From: Reyranella aquatilis
GTDB taxonomy: Bacteria > Pseudomonadota > Alphaproteobacteria > Reyranellales > Reyranellaceae
DNA length: 64,000 nt
Reading direction: 5' to 3'
Assembly (NCBI RefSeq): GCF_020880995.1
Contig: NZ_JAJISD010000013.1
Location: 62,001 to 126,000, forward strand
A model generated the notes under the pieces. That model made no database searches. It had not been told where the DNA came from and saw only the letters and a program-made list of their open reading frames with translations. The position numbers and the translations under genes are program-made. Below are positions 32,737 to 40,414 of the stretch, piece by piece. Positions within the stretch are counted from its first letter, which is position 1. Every line of letters starts with the position of its first letter.

Positions 32737-34230
32737 TCAGCGCTCGTAGTTCTCGGCGATCAGCCGGTCGAGCAGCCGCACGCCGTAGGCGGTGGCGCCC
32801 TTGGGCGTCGTGACGTCGCCCTTGCCCGACCAGGCCACCCCCGCGATGTCGATGTGGGCCCAGGCCACGCCATCCTGCACGAAGCGCTGCAGGAACTGCG
32901 CCGCTGTGATCGAGCCGCCGTCGCGGCCGCCGCCGACGTTCTTCATGTCGGCGATCTCGGACTCGATCAGCTTGTCGTACTTCGGCCCCAGCGGCATGCG
33001 CCACAGCTTCTCGCCGATCGCCGCGCCGGCGGCGCGCAGGCGGTTGGAAAGCTGCGTGTTGTTGCAGAACAGGCCGGCGCGCTCATGGCCCAGCGCCACG
33101 ATGATCGCACCGGTCAGGGTCGAGAGTTCCACCATGGCCTGCGGCTTGAACTTCTCCTGCGCGTACCACATGGCGTCGCACAGGATCAGGCGGCCCTCGG
33201 CGTCGGTGTTGATGACCTCGATCGTCTGGCCCGACATAGACTTCACGACGTCGCCCGGGCGCTGGGCATTGCCGTCCGGCATGTTCTCGACGAGGGCGCA
33301 GACCGCGACGACGTTCGCCTTGGCCTTGCGGCCGGCGATCAGGCGCATCGCACCGGTGACGGCGCCGGCGCCGCCCATGTCCCACTTCATGTCTTCCATG
33401 CCGGCGGCCGGCTTCAGCGAGATGCCGCCGGTATCGAAGCAAACGCCCTTGCCGATGAGCGCAATCGGCGCTTGGCCCTTGGGCCCGTTCATCCAGGTCA
33501 TGACCAGGAGCTGCGAATCGCGCCCGCTGCCCTGCCCGACCGCCAGCAGCGTCTCCATGCCGAGCTTCTTCATCTCGGCCTCGCCGAGCACCTCGACCTT
33601 CACGCCGAGCTTGGTCAGCTCCCGGGCGCGGCGGGCAAATTCGACCGGGTAGAGGACGTTCGGCGGCTCGCTCACGAGGTCGCGCGTCAGGAACACGGCG
33701 TCGACCACCGGCTCGAGCTGGGCGTAGGCCTTGCGCGCGTCGGCCGGACCGGCCAGCACGACGGTGAGGTGCTGCAGCGAGAGCTTCTGCTCGGGCTTGT
33801 CCTTGGTCTTGTACTTGTCGAAGCGATAGGAGCGCAGTCGTACGCCCAAGGCGAGGTGGGCGGCGATCTGGGCCGGCGTCAGCCGGCTGCCCTTCACCGC
33901 ATCGACTACCACCGTGACGGCGGTATGCCCCGCGGCGTTGGCTTCCGCAGCGATCACACCCCCCAGCCCCTCGGCCGCGCGGGCATCCAGTTCCTTGCCC
34001 TTGCCGACGCCCAGTAGCAGCAGGCGTGCGATATCTCCCGAATGCCCCAGGACGGTCAGGGTCTGGCCCTTGCTCCCGGTGAAGCGGCCGCCCTCGAAGG
34101 CGCGGGAGACGGCGCCGCCCGATGCCGCATCCACCGACTGGGCCGTCGCCAGCAGCTGCTTGTCGGCCCCGACGAACACCGCCACATTGCCCGAGAAGGC
34201 CTTCGGAAAGGCCGAAAATTCCACTTTCAT
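32737..34230 (-). CDS. pepA: Leucyl aminopeptidase
   Basis: A 497-residue M17 dizinc aminopeptidase that removes N-terminal residues from peptides in the cytosol. The metal and catalytic segments are intact: ALIGKGVCFDTGGISLKPA, MKWDMGGAGAV, and the NTDAEGRLIL signature. The N-terminal macro-like domain precedes them. The ATG at 34230 is preceded by a ggggtaacgag stretch. It is first in the pepA-holC pair and divergent from the nucleotide-sugar dehydrogenase gene. Confidence 0.95.
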   Translation of the reverse strand: MKVEFSAFPKAFSGNVAVFVGADKQLLATAQSVDAASGGAVSRAFEGGRFTGSKGQTLTVLGHSGDIARLLLLGVGKGKELDARAAEGLGGVIAAEANAAGHTAVTVVVDAVKGSRLTPAQIAAHLALGVRLRSYRFDKYKTKDKPEQKLSLQHLTVVLAGPADARKAYAQLEPVVDAVFLTRDLVSEPPNVLYPVEFARRARELTKLGVKVEVLGEAEMKKLGMETLLAVGQGSGRDSQLLVMTWMNGPKGQAPIALIGKGVCFDTGGISLKPAAGMEDMKWDMGGAGAVTGAMRLIAGRKAKANVVAVCALVENMPDGNAQRPGDVVKSMSGQTIEVINTDAEGRLILCDAMWYAQEKFKPQAMVELSTLTGAIIVALGHERAGLFCNNTQLSNRLRAAGAAIGEKLWRMPLGPKYDKLIESEIADMKNVGGGRDGGSITAAQFLQRFVQDGVAWAHIDIAGVAWSGKGDVTTPKGATAYGVRLLDRLIAENYER

Positions 34231-34300
34231 CTCGTTACCCCGCCCTAAGCGCCTGATCGGCGACGATTTTTCGCCCCTGCGACGGGTGCGCGCAAGCAGT

Positions 34301-34313
34301 CTTTACCGTAAAG
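34301..34313. promoter_or_regulatory. 13-bp palindrome in the pepA / nucleotide-sugar dehydrogenase divergent gap
   Basis: ctttac-c-gtaaag is a perfect palindrome around a central base, 66 bp upstream of the dehydrogenase start and 71 bp upstream of pepA. Position and symmetry suit a dimeric repressor or activator site at the left edge of the glycan locus. No binding protein gene is next to it. Confidence 0.35.
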
Positions 34314-34379
34314 GACCCTGCAAATGGGGGTGGCATCCGGCCGCCAGCACCAGTATCAGTACCGGCCCTCAAAACGGAC

Positions 34380-35717
34380 ATGGAAATGACCTCAGGAACT
34401 CTGCCTCGCGTCTCGGTCGTCGGCCTCGGCAAGCTCGGTGCCCCCCTTGCGGCGGTCCTTGCCAGCCGCGGATTCACCGTCATCGGCCTCGACGTGAACA
34501 AAACGTTCGTCGACGCGATGAACGCAGGCAAGATGCCCATCGTCGAGCCGCAGCTCAACGAGCTGATCGCCGCGAACAAGGAGCGCCTGTCGGCCACCAT
34601 GGACGCCAACGAGGCGGTTCAGAAGAGCGACGCCAGCTTCGTGATCGTGCCGACGCCGTCCGACAGCACCGGCTTCTTCTCGAACCGCTTCGTGCTCCAG
34701 GCAATGGAGACGCTCGGCAAGGCGTTGCGCAACAAGAAGGGCTACCACATGGTCGTCATCACCTCGACGGTGATGCCCGGCACCATGTCGGCTGAGATCG
34801 CACCGGCCCTCGAGGCCGCCTCGGGCCGCAAGATCGGGCCCGAGCTCGGCCTCTGCTACAATCCGGAGTTCATCGCGCTCGGCAGCGTCGTGCGCGACAT
34901 GCTCTATCCCGATTCGATCCTGGTCGGGCAGAGCGATCCCAAGGCCGGCGACATGCTGGCCACCATCTACCTGCAGATGTGCGAGAAGAAGCCGCCGGTG
35001 CAGCGCATGAACTGGGTGAGCGCGGAGCTGACCAAGATCTCCGTCAACACCTATGTCACGACCAAGATCTCCTACGCCAACATGCTGGCGGACATCTGCG
35101 ATCGCCTGCCGGGCGCCGACGTCGACGTCGTCACCAAGGCGCTGGGTGCCGACACCCGCATCGGCTCGAAGTACCTCAAGGGTGCGATGGGCTATGGCGG
35201 CCCCTGCTTCCCGCGCGACAACGTGGCGTTCGCGGCACTTGCCCGCAAGCTGGGCGCCCGCGCCGACGTGGCCGAGGCGACCGACCGCATCAACAACTAC
35301 CAGATCGAACGGCTGTCGGGCCTCGTCGCCAAGTTCGCCAAGTCCGGCACGCGCATCGCGCTGCTTGGCCTGTCCTACAAGCCGCAGACGCCCGTAGTGG
35401 AGGAAAGCCACAGCGTGAAGCTGGCCGCCAACCTGGCCGATGCGGGATACGTGGTGGTGGTGCACGATCCGTTGGCCCAGGATCCGGCGCTGGCCGTGCT
35501 GGGGGACAAGGTGGTCGGCGCCTCCTCTCTCGAGGGCGCGGTCCGCGAGTGCGACCTGCTGATCGTCGGCACCGGCTGGCCGCAGTACAAGGACATCGAT
35601 CCGGCGTGGTGCAAGCGCGACGGCCAGCGGCTGACCGTTCTCGACCTCTGGCGCACGCTGCCGGCCGAGAAGTTCGAACAGGTTGCAGACGTTCTGTATC
35701 TCGGGTCGGGCCGCTAG
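34380..35717 (+). CDS. UDP-glucose/GDP-mannose dehydrogenase family protein
   Basis: A 445-residue NAD-dependent nucleotide-sugar 6-dehydrogenase that oxidises a sugar nucleotide twice to the uronic acid. The Rossmann loop is VVGLGKLGAPL near 14-24. Conserved blocks are FVIVPTPS, ITSTVMPGT, YNPEFIALGSVVRDM, the Lys in AELTKISVNTYVTTKISYAN, and the catalytic Cys in GYGGPCFPRDN. The substrate (UDP-Glc, UDP-HexNAc or GDP-Man) cannot be read from motifs. It opens the glycan locus and ends with a strong terminator. A second ATG 6 bp in is an equal start candidate. Confidence 0.9.
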   Translation: MEMTSGTLPRVSVVGLGKLGAPLAAVLASRGFTVIGLDVNKTFVDAMNAGKMPIVEPQLNELIAANKERLSATMDANEAVQKSDASFVIVPTPSDSTGFFSNRFVLQAMETLGKALRNKKGYHMVVITSTVMPGTMSAEIAPALEAASGRKIGPELGLCYNPEFIALGSVVRDMLYPDSILVGQSDPKAGDMLATIYLQMCEKKPPVQRMNWVSAELTKISVNTYVTTKISYANMLADICDRLPGADVDVVTKALGADTRIGSKYLKGAMGYGGPCFPRDNVAFAALARKLGARADVAEATDRINNYQIERLSGLVAKFAKSGTRIALLGLSYKPQTPVVEESHSVKLAANLADAGYVVVVHDPLAQDPALAVLGDKVVGASSLEGAVRECDLLIVGTGWPQYKDIDPAWCKRDGQRLTVLDLWRTLPAEKFEQVADVLYLGSGR

Positions 35718-35745
35718 GCCTGGCTTCCGACATCCTCCGAGTGAG

Positions 35746-35770
35746 AAAGCCCGCGTCCCGCGGGCTTTTT
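35746..35770 (+). terminator. Rho-independent terminator after the nucleotide-sugar dehydrogenase
   Basis: A 10-bp stem aaagcccgcg (35746-35755) / cgcgggcttt (35759-35768) with a 3-nt loop is followed by T residues to 35770. It separates the dehydrogenase from the membrane-protein pair downstream. Confidence 0.9.
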
Positions 35771-35817
35771 CATGCCGACACGTTGGCAGCGAAAAGCGAA
35801 TCTGGCACAGACGAGCG

Positions 35818-37542
35818 ATGCTGGCGTCGCCTCTCCTCCCCGTTCCGACGACGCCGACCTGGCAAGTATCCAACGGGCAAGGCGGTTCGGGAGGGACCCT
35901 CGATGCCGTCCTCGTCTGGCTCCTGTCCTTCTGCGGCCTCGTCGGCCTGATCCTCTGGTACGACAACGCCCAGGGCATAACCGGCAACGGCATCTTCAAG
36001 GCCCTGCAACTCAAGCCCTGGGTTCAGACGCCGGCAACGGCATCGCTCGATGCCTCGAACTATCTCTACTTCCCGATCGTCGGCCGTCTCTGCGCGCTTC
36101 TCGATGTACTGGGTGTCTTTCCGGGCGATCCCCGTCGCCAGATGGCGGTCATCCATGCCGCCAGCGCGGCGGCCTGCCTGTCGGTGCTGTACCTGTTCGC
36201 GCGCCGGCTGACCGGCGACCGCGCGATCGCGTGGCTCGCCACCCTGTTCCATCTGGCCGGCGGCTTCTTCCTCAATCTCGCGATCAGCAACGAAGACATC
36301 ATGCCGTCCTACACGCTGATGTTCGCGGCGATGGTACTGGCGGTACTGTGGTTCGTGCGGCCGACCGTGCGGCGCGTCGCGATCGTGTCGGCGATCTTCA
36401 CCCTCGCCTGGCTGTTCGAGTGGCGGCTGATGTTCCCCACCCTGCCGGCCATGCTGCTGGCCCTGGCGATCGCTTCCGGCCGACCGCTCGCCAGACTGGG
36501 CTGGATCGCGACGTTCCTGCTGACCTCCGTGGCGGTCGTCGCCGTCTTGCAACTCCTGTGGGGGAGCCAGCCCGGAAATCCCTACCGCCTCGTCGATCTC
36601 GTCTGGACGGCGAAGGGCGTGGAGACCGGCTGGGCCGGATTCACCGCCGCCAAGTGGTGGTTCCTGTGGGCCGGCATCAGCGAGACGCTTCTGGGCGGGC
36701 GCAATCTGGGCGACCTGGCCTCGCTTCCCCTGTATGCGCGCGAGATGGGCGCGGCGACCGTGGTCATCGTCGGTCTGGCCGTCGCCGCCCTGCTGCTCTT
36801 CTGGCACAACCGGTCGGTGCCGCAGACGCGCATCCTCGTCGCCGTCTTCGGCGGCACCTTCGTCGCCGGCGAGGTGATGAACGTCTATTCGCAGCCGCAG
36901 GACCCGCAGATGCAGATCAACGTCATGCCCTGGCTGACGATCGCGGCGATCCTGCTCGTCGCCCACGCGGCCCGCACGCACCGGCGCGCGGCCCTATCGA
37001 CATTCGCCTGCGTATCAGCTGGCATCCTCGCCTACAACGTGCACGCCCTGGCCGCGACGCGCGGCGAGGATACGCGCTGGCGGGCCACGCTTGAGCGCAT
37101 CGAGCAGCACGTCCCGCCCGCCCGAAGCTTCCTGCTCGTTCACGGCTTCGAGGGCCTGGTCTCCCAGACCTACTATCACTGGAACGGCGACTGGAAGTTC
37201 TTCGACACGCTCGGCCCTGCGCCGACGCCAGCTACGAAGTTCAAGGTGCTGGCGCTGGTCAGCGGCGCCGTGAACCGTCCCCGCCTCACCGGGCCGGAAC
37301 TGGCCGCTGAACTCGAGCAGCAGATCCTGCAGGCGATGGCACTCGGATACGACGTGGTCGCGGCCGACGTGTGGAACTGGAGCCGCGAGAAGATGGAATC
37401 GGCCCTGTCGACGGTTGCGGACAAGGGCAAATCGGATGCCCTGTACGAAATGCTCCACACGAAATTCACCGGAACACCGGTTTACGTGGATCCAGTGGCG
37501 GGGCCTTTCGTGCGGCTGACGCCGATCGCGCCGCGCCAGTAG
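35818..37542 (+). CDS. Polytopic membrane protein, GT-C-like, paralog A
   Basis: A 574-residue inner-membrane protein with about ten or more hydrophobic segments and a soluble C-terminal domain of about 120-150 residues. Conserved with its neighbour are NGIFKAL, GDPRRQ, FFLNL-ISNEDI-PSYT, LFEWRLMFPTLPA, a loop YSQPQDPQMQINVM, and the C-terminal block LVHGFE-LVS-T-Y-W. The acidic NED after an early membrane pair would suit a metal/donor site as in GT-C (PMT/ArnT-like) glycosyltransferases, but I see no decisive signature. ATG 35818 is chosen from length and the paralog alignment. The gene follows the terminator at 35746 and precedes paralog B by 61 bp. Confidence 0.75.
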   Translation: MLASPLLPVPTTPTWQVSNGQGGSGGTLDAVLVWLLSFCGLVGLILWYDNAQGITGNGIFKALQLKPWVQTPATASLDASNYLYFPIVGRLCALLDVLGVFPGDPRRQMAVIHAASAAACLSVLYLFARRLTGDRAIAWLATLFHLAGGFFLNLAISNEDIMPSYTLMFAAMVLAVLWFVRPTVRRVAIVSAIFTLAWLFEWRLMFPTLPAMLLALAIASGRPLARLGWIATFLLTSVAVVAVLQLLWGSQPGNPYRLVDLVWTAKGVETGWAGFTAAKWWFLWAGISETLLGGRNLGDLASLPLYAREMGAATVVIVGLAVAALLLFWHNRSVPQTRILVAVFGGTFVAGEVMNVYSQPQDPQMQINVMPWLTIAAILLVAHAARTHRRAALSTFACVSAGILAYNVHALAATRGEDTRWRATLERIEQHVPPARSFLLVHGFEGLVSQTYYHWNGDWKFFDTLGPAPTPATKFKVLALVSGAVNRPRLTGPELAAELEQQILQAMALGYDVVAADVWNWSREKMESALSTVADKGKSDALYEMLHTKFTGTPVYVDPVAGPFVRLTPIAPRQ

Positions 37543-37603
37543 CATTTCCCGCATCCACCCGCCCTTGGCACCTCCACCCGCCGTGTGGCAGAAACCCTAA
37601 ATC

Positions 37604-39316
37604 TTGGGAAAACAGACACTTACGACGATCGCCGGGCGACCTGATCCCGCTCCCCCCTGGTGGTCGGAGCGCACCTGCGTCGTCGATCTCGCCACCATCT
37701 TCCTGGCGTCGCTGGCCGGTCTGGTCTGGCTGGTCGGCTGGCTGGACAATCCCCAAGCCCTGACCAGCAACGGCGTCTTCAAGGCGATGACGGTGCGGGA
37801 GTGGCTGAAAGACTACGTCAAGACCCCGCTCGATCCTTCGAACTTCCACTACTACCCGTTCGTCGCCTTCCTCTGCCACCTGCTCGACCTCGCGGGCGTG
37901 CAGACGGGCGATCCGCGCCGCCAGATCGCACTCATCAACTGCCTGTTCGGCGCGATCAGCCTCTGCATCGTCTACCTTCTGGTCCGTACCGTCACGGCGC
38001 GTCGGGACGTCGCCTGGGCCGCCACCGCCTTCCACCTCGGCGGCGCCTTCTTCCTCAACCTGTCGATCAGCAACGAAGACATCATCCCGTCCTACACGTT
38101 TCTGCTCGGCTCGCTGGCGCTCGCCGCCGTCTGGTTCGTCAATCCGACTCCCGGGCGCATCGCCATCGTCGCCGTGGTCTTCGCCCTGTCCTGGCTGTTC
38201 GAGTGGCGGCTGATGTTTCCGACGCTCCCGGCCCTGCTCCTTGCTCTCACGCTGGCTCCGGGGCCGCTTTGGAAGAGGCTCCTCCGCGTCGTGATCTTCC
38301 TGGTCGCCATGGTCGGCACCGCGGAGATCGCGATGCAGCTCTGGGGGCCGCACAATGGCAATGTAGGGACCGTCCGGGATCTCCTGTGGACCGGTAAGGC
38401 CGTCGAATCCGGCTGGGCCGGCTTTGCCATGCGCAAGGTCGTTTTCCTGTGGGTCGGCGTCACCGAGTATCTCCTGGGCGGCGCCAACATGGGAGATGCG
38501 TCCTATCTGAATGTCATCCGGACCGAAGTCCTGACGGCCACCGTCCTGATTGCAGCCATCGCCGTGGCGTGGCTTGTCCTTGTCTGGCGCGACGCCGGAT
38601 CGCTGAGCCCGCGCATCCTGGCAGCGCTCTTCGGCGTGAATTTCCTGGCAGGCGAGGTCTTCAACTTCTACTCGCAGCCCCAGGATCCGCAGATGCAGAT
38701 CAACGTCATGATCTGGCTGACGGTGGCCTGGGCCGCGATCGTGGCGGCCGCGACCCTCAGGTTCGGCCCGGCGATACCAAGGATCGCGCTCCTGCTCGCC
38801 GTCGCGCTCTTGTCCTACAACATCCATCGCATGGCCCCGGCACGCGGCGCCGACGGGCTTTGGCGTGGCGCGCTTCAGCGTATTGAAGGCCAGGCCGATC
38901 CATCCCGAACCGTCTTCCTCGTCCACGGTTTCGAGCAGCTCGTTTCCGAGACCTTCTACGAGTGGCACGGCGAGTGGAACTACTTCGCCAAACTCGGCCC
39001 CGCTCCCTCGTCGAAGCCGAAGATCAAGCTCCTTGCATTCGTTAACGGCCCGATCCATCGGCCCTCGGCGAGCGGCGAGGAGATCGCTGCCGAATTGAGT
39101 CAGCAGATCGGCCATGCCATGGACCTGGGCTATCAGGTCGTCGCGGACTATGTTTGGGAACTATCGGAGGCGAGCTTCACCTCCTACATGGCGACCGTCG
39201 CCGACGCCTCCAAGGCCTCGACAATCTACCGGGTACTCCACGCCAAATTCACCGGGACGCCACTGTTCGTCGATCCGGTCGCGGGTGCCTTCTTCCGCCT
39301 GCAGCGGGCGGATTGA
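37604..39316 (+). CDS. Polytopic membrane protein, GT-C-like, paralog B (TTG start)
   Basis: A 570-residue tandem paralog of the preceding gene, colinear from end to end. It has the same membrane layout, the NEDIIPSYT and FEWRLMFPTLPA blocks, YSQPQDPQMQINVM, and the C-terminal FLVHGFEQLVSETFYEWHG domain. Its start is unusual: an in-frame TAA at 37598-37600 rules out anything upstream, no ATG exists before the first membrane segment, and TTG 37604 is the only codon that keeps that segment. There is no clear ribosome-binding site. It is possibly a glycan polymerising or lipid-linked transfer enzyme; I am not certain of the function. Confidence 0.72.
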   Translation: MGKQTLTTIAGRPDPAPPWWSERTCVVDLATIFLASLAGLVWLVGWLDNPQALTSNGVFKAMTVREWLKDYVKTPLDPSNFHYYPFVAFLCHLLDLAGVQTGDPRRQIALINCLFGAISLCIVYLLVRTVTARRDVAWAATAFHLGGAFFLNLSISNEDIIPSYTFLLGSLALAAVWFVNPTPGRIAIVAVVFALSWLFEWRLMFPTLPALLLALTLAPGPLWKRLLRVVIFLVAMVGTAEIAMQLWGPHNGNVGTVRDLLWTGKAVESGWAGFAMRKVVFLWVGVTEYLLGGANMGDASYLNVIRTEVLTATVLIAAIAVAWLVLVWRDAGSLSPRILAALFGVNFLAGEVFNFYSQPQDPQMQINVMIWLTVAWAAIVAAATLRFGPAIPRIALLLAVALLSYNIHRMAPARGADGLWRGALQRIEGQADPSRTVFLVHGFEQLVSETFYEWHGEWNYFAKLGPAPSSKPKIKLLAFVNGPIHRPSASGEEIAAELSQQIGHAMDLGYQVVADYVWELSEASFTSYMATVADASKASTIYRVLHAKFTGTPLFVDPVAGAFFRLQRAD

Positions 39317-39385
39317 GCCTGCTATATGGCCCGGGCCGGCTCTGCTAGGCTGGCCTCCCGAAGCCGTCGACAGATCTGGAATGAC

Positions 39386-40414
39386 ATGAGCACTGCGTTT
39401 GCCGCTTACCTCGCCGGAAGTCTTTCCTCTGAGCGCTTCACCTTCATCGACATCGGCTGCTCGGGCGGAATCGACCCTGCGTGGCGCGTCTTCGGAGACC
39501 GTCTGCGGTCTCTGGCCTTTGATGCCAGCCTCGACGAGTGCGAGCGCCTGACCCGGGAAGAGACGCATCCCGACGTCAGATATATGGGTGGGTTCGTCGG
39601 CCTGAATGCGGACCATCCCTTCACTCACGCCGCCGCGGGAAAGCCGCCGCAGGTCCGCAATCCCTTTGCCCGGACGAGCGCCGCGCGCGCCTATCACCTC
39701 AAGAGGGAGCGGATGGCCACGGCCACCCTCAAGGAAAAGCTCCACGTCAACGCCTGGAACCTGACGAAGCTCGGCGATCCGAAGAAGCCGATCATCGTGC
39801 CCGATGTCCTTGCCGATCTCGGCTGGACCGACATCGACCTTCTCAAGATCGACATCGACGGACCGGACTTCCACGTCCTGCATTCCTTCGACGACAAGTT
39901 CGACAGGCTGAACATCCTGGCCGCGCGTCTCGAGGTCAATCTATGCGGCGGCACGGATCCGACGGAGCACACCTTCCACAATACCGACCGTTTCATGCGC
40001 GACCGCGGCTTCGAGTTGCTGGCCCTCGACGTCCGCAACTATTCGATGGCAGCTCTCCCCGCGCCCTTCGCCATCACCTCGCCCGCCCAGACCCTCACGG
40101 GACGGCCCTTCCAGGCCGAGGCCTTCTACGCACGCGATCCGGCCGGCCCCGACTGGCGACACACCGTCGATGCGATGAGCGCGGAAAAGCTGGGCAAGCT
40201 GGCTGCCATCTTCTCGGTGTGGGGCCAGCCCGACGGCGCCGCCGAGTTGCTGACGGAATTCCGTCAGCGACTCGCTGCCGTGATCGACGTCGATCTCGGT
40301 CTCGAGTTGCTTGCCGGCCAGGCACAGGTCAGCCGCGAGAAGGCCGATAGCTACGCGAGCTACATCGCTGCCTTCGAGGCCGACGCGCCGTCGTTCTACC
40401 CGCCGCCGAACTAG
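39386..40414 (+). CDS. FkbM-like methyltransferase-fold protein, paralog 2
   Basis: A 342-residue paralog of the protein at 31191-32276, colinear through its length. It shares IDIGCSGGIDPAWRVFGDRL, the acidic FDASLDECERL, WTDIDLLKIDIDGPDFHVLHSF, RLEVNLCGG, HTFHNTDRFM, LDVRNYS, TGRPFQAEAFYA and the C-terminal helical extension. The ATG at 39386 gives the same N-terminus as paralog 1. It is last in the plus-strand run after the GT-C-like pair and shares a CTAG stop site (40411-40414) with the convergent glycosyltransferase-like gene. Methyl transfer is inferred from the fold only. Confidence 0.7.
   Translation: MSTAFAAYLAGSLSSERFTFIDIGCSGGIDPAWRVFGDRLRSLAFDASLDECERLTREETHPDVRYMGGFVGLNADHPFTHAAAGKPPQVRNPFARTSAARAYHLKRERMATATLKEKLHVNAWNLTKLGDPKKPIIVPDVLADLGWTDIDLLKIDIDGPDFHVLHSFDDKFDRLNILAARLEVNLCGGTDPTEHTFHNTDRFMRDRGFELLALDVRNYSMAALPAPFAITSPAQTLTGRPFQAEAFYARDPAGPDWRHTVDAMSAEKLGKLAAIFSVWGQPDGAAELLTEFRQRLAAVIDVDLGLELLAGQAQVSREKADSYASYIAAFEADAPSFYPPPN

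Noticed and set aside
37466..39115. 549-codon minus-strand open frame opposite GT-C-like paralog B
   Set aside because: Low-complexity Asp/Gly/Glu/Arg-rich shadow; the plus strand shows conserved paralogous blocks.
35818..39316. Assembly or recent duplication artefact of the membrane-protein gene
   Set aside because: The two copies are clearly diverged in both DNA and protein, so the duplication is old and real.
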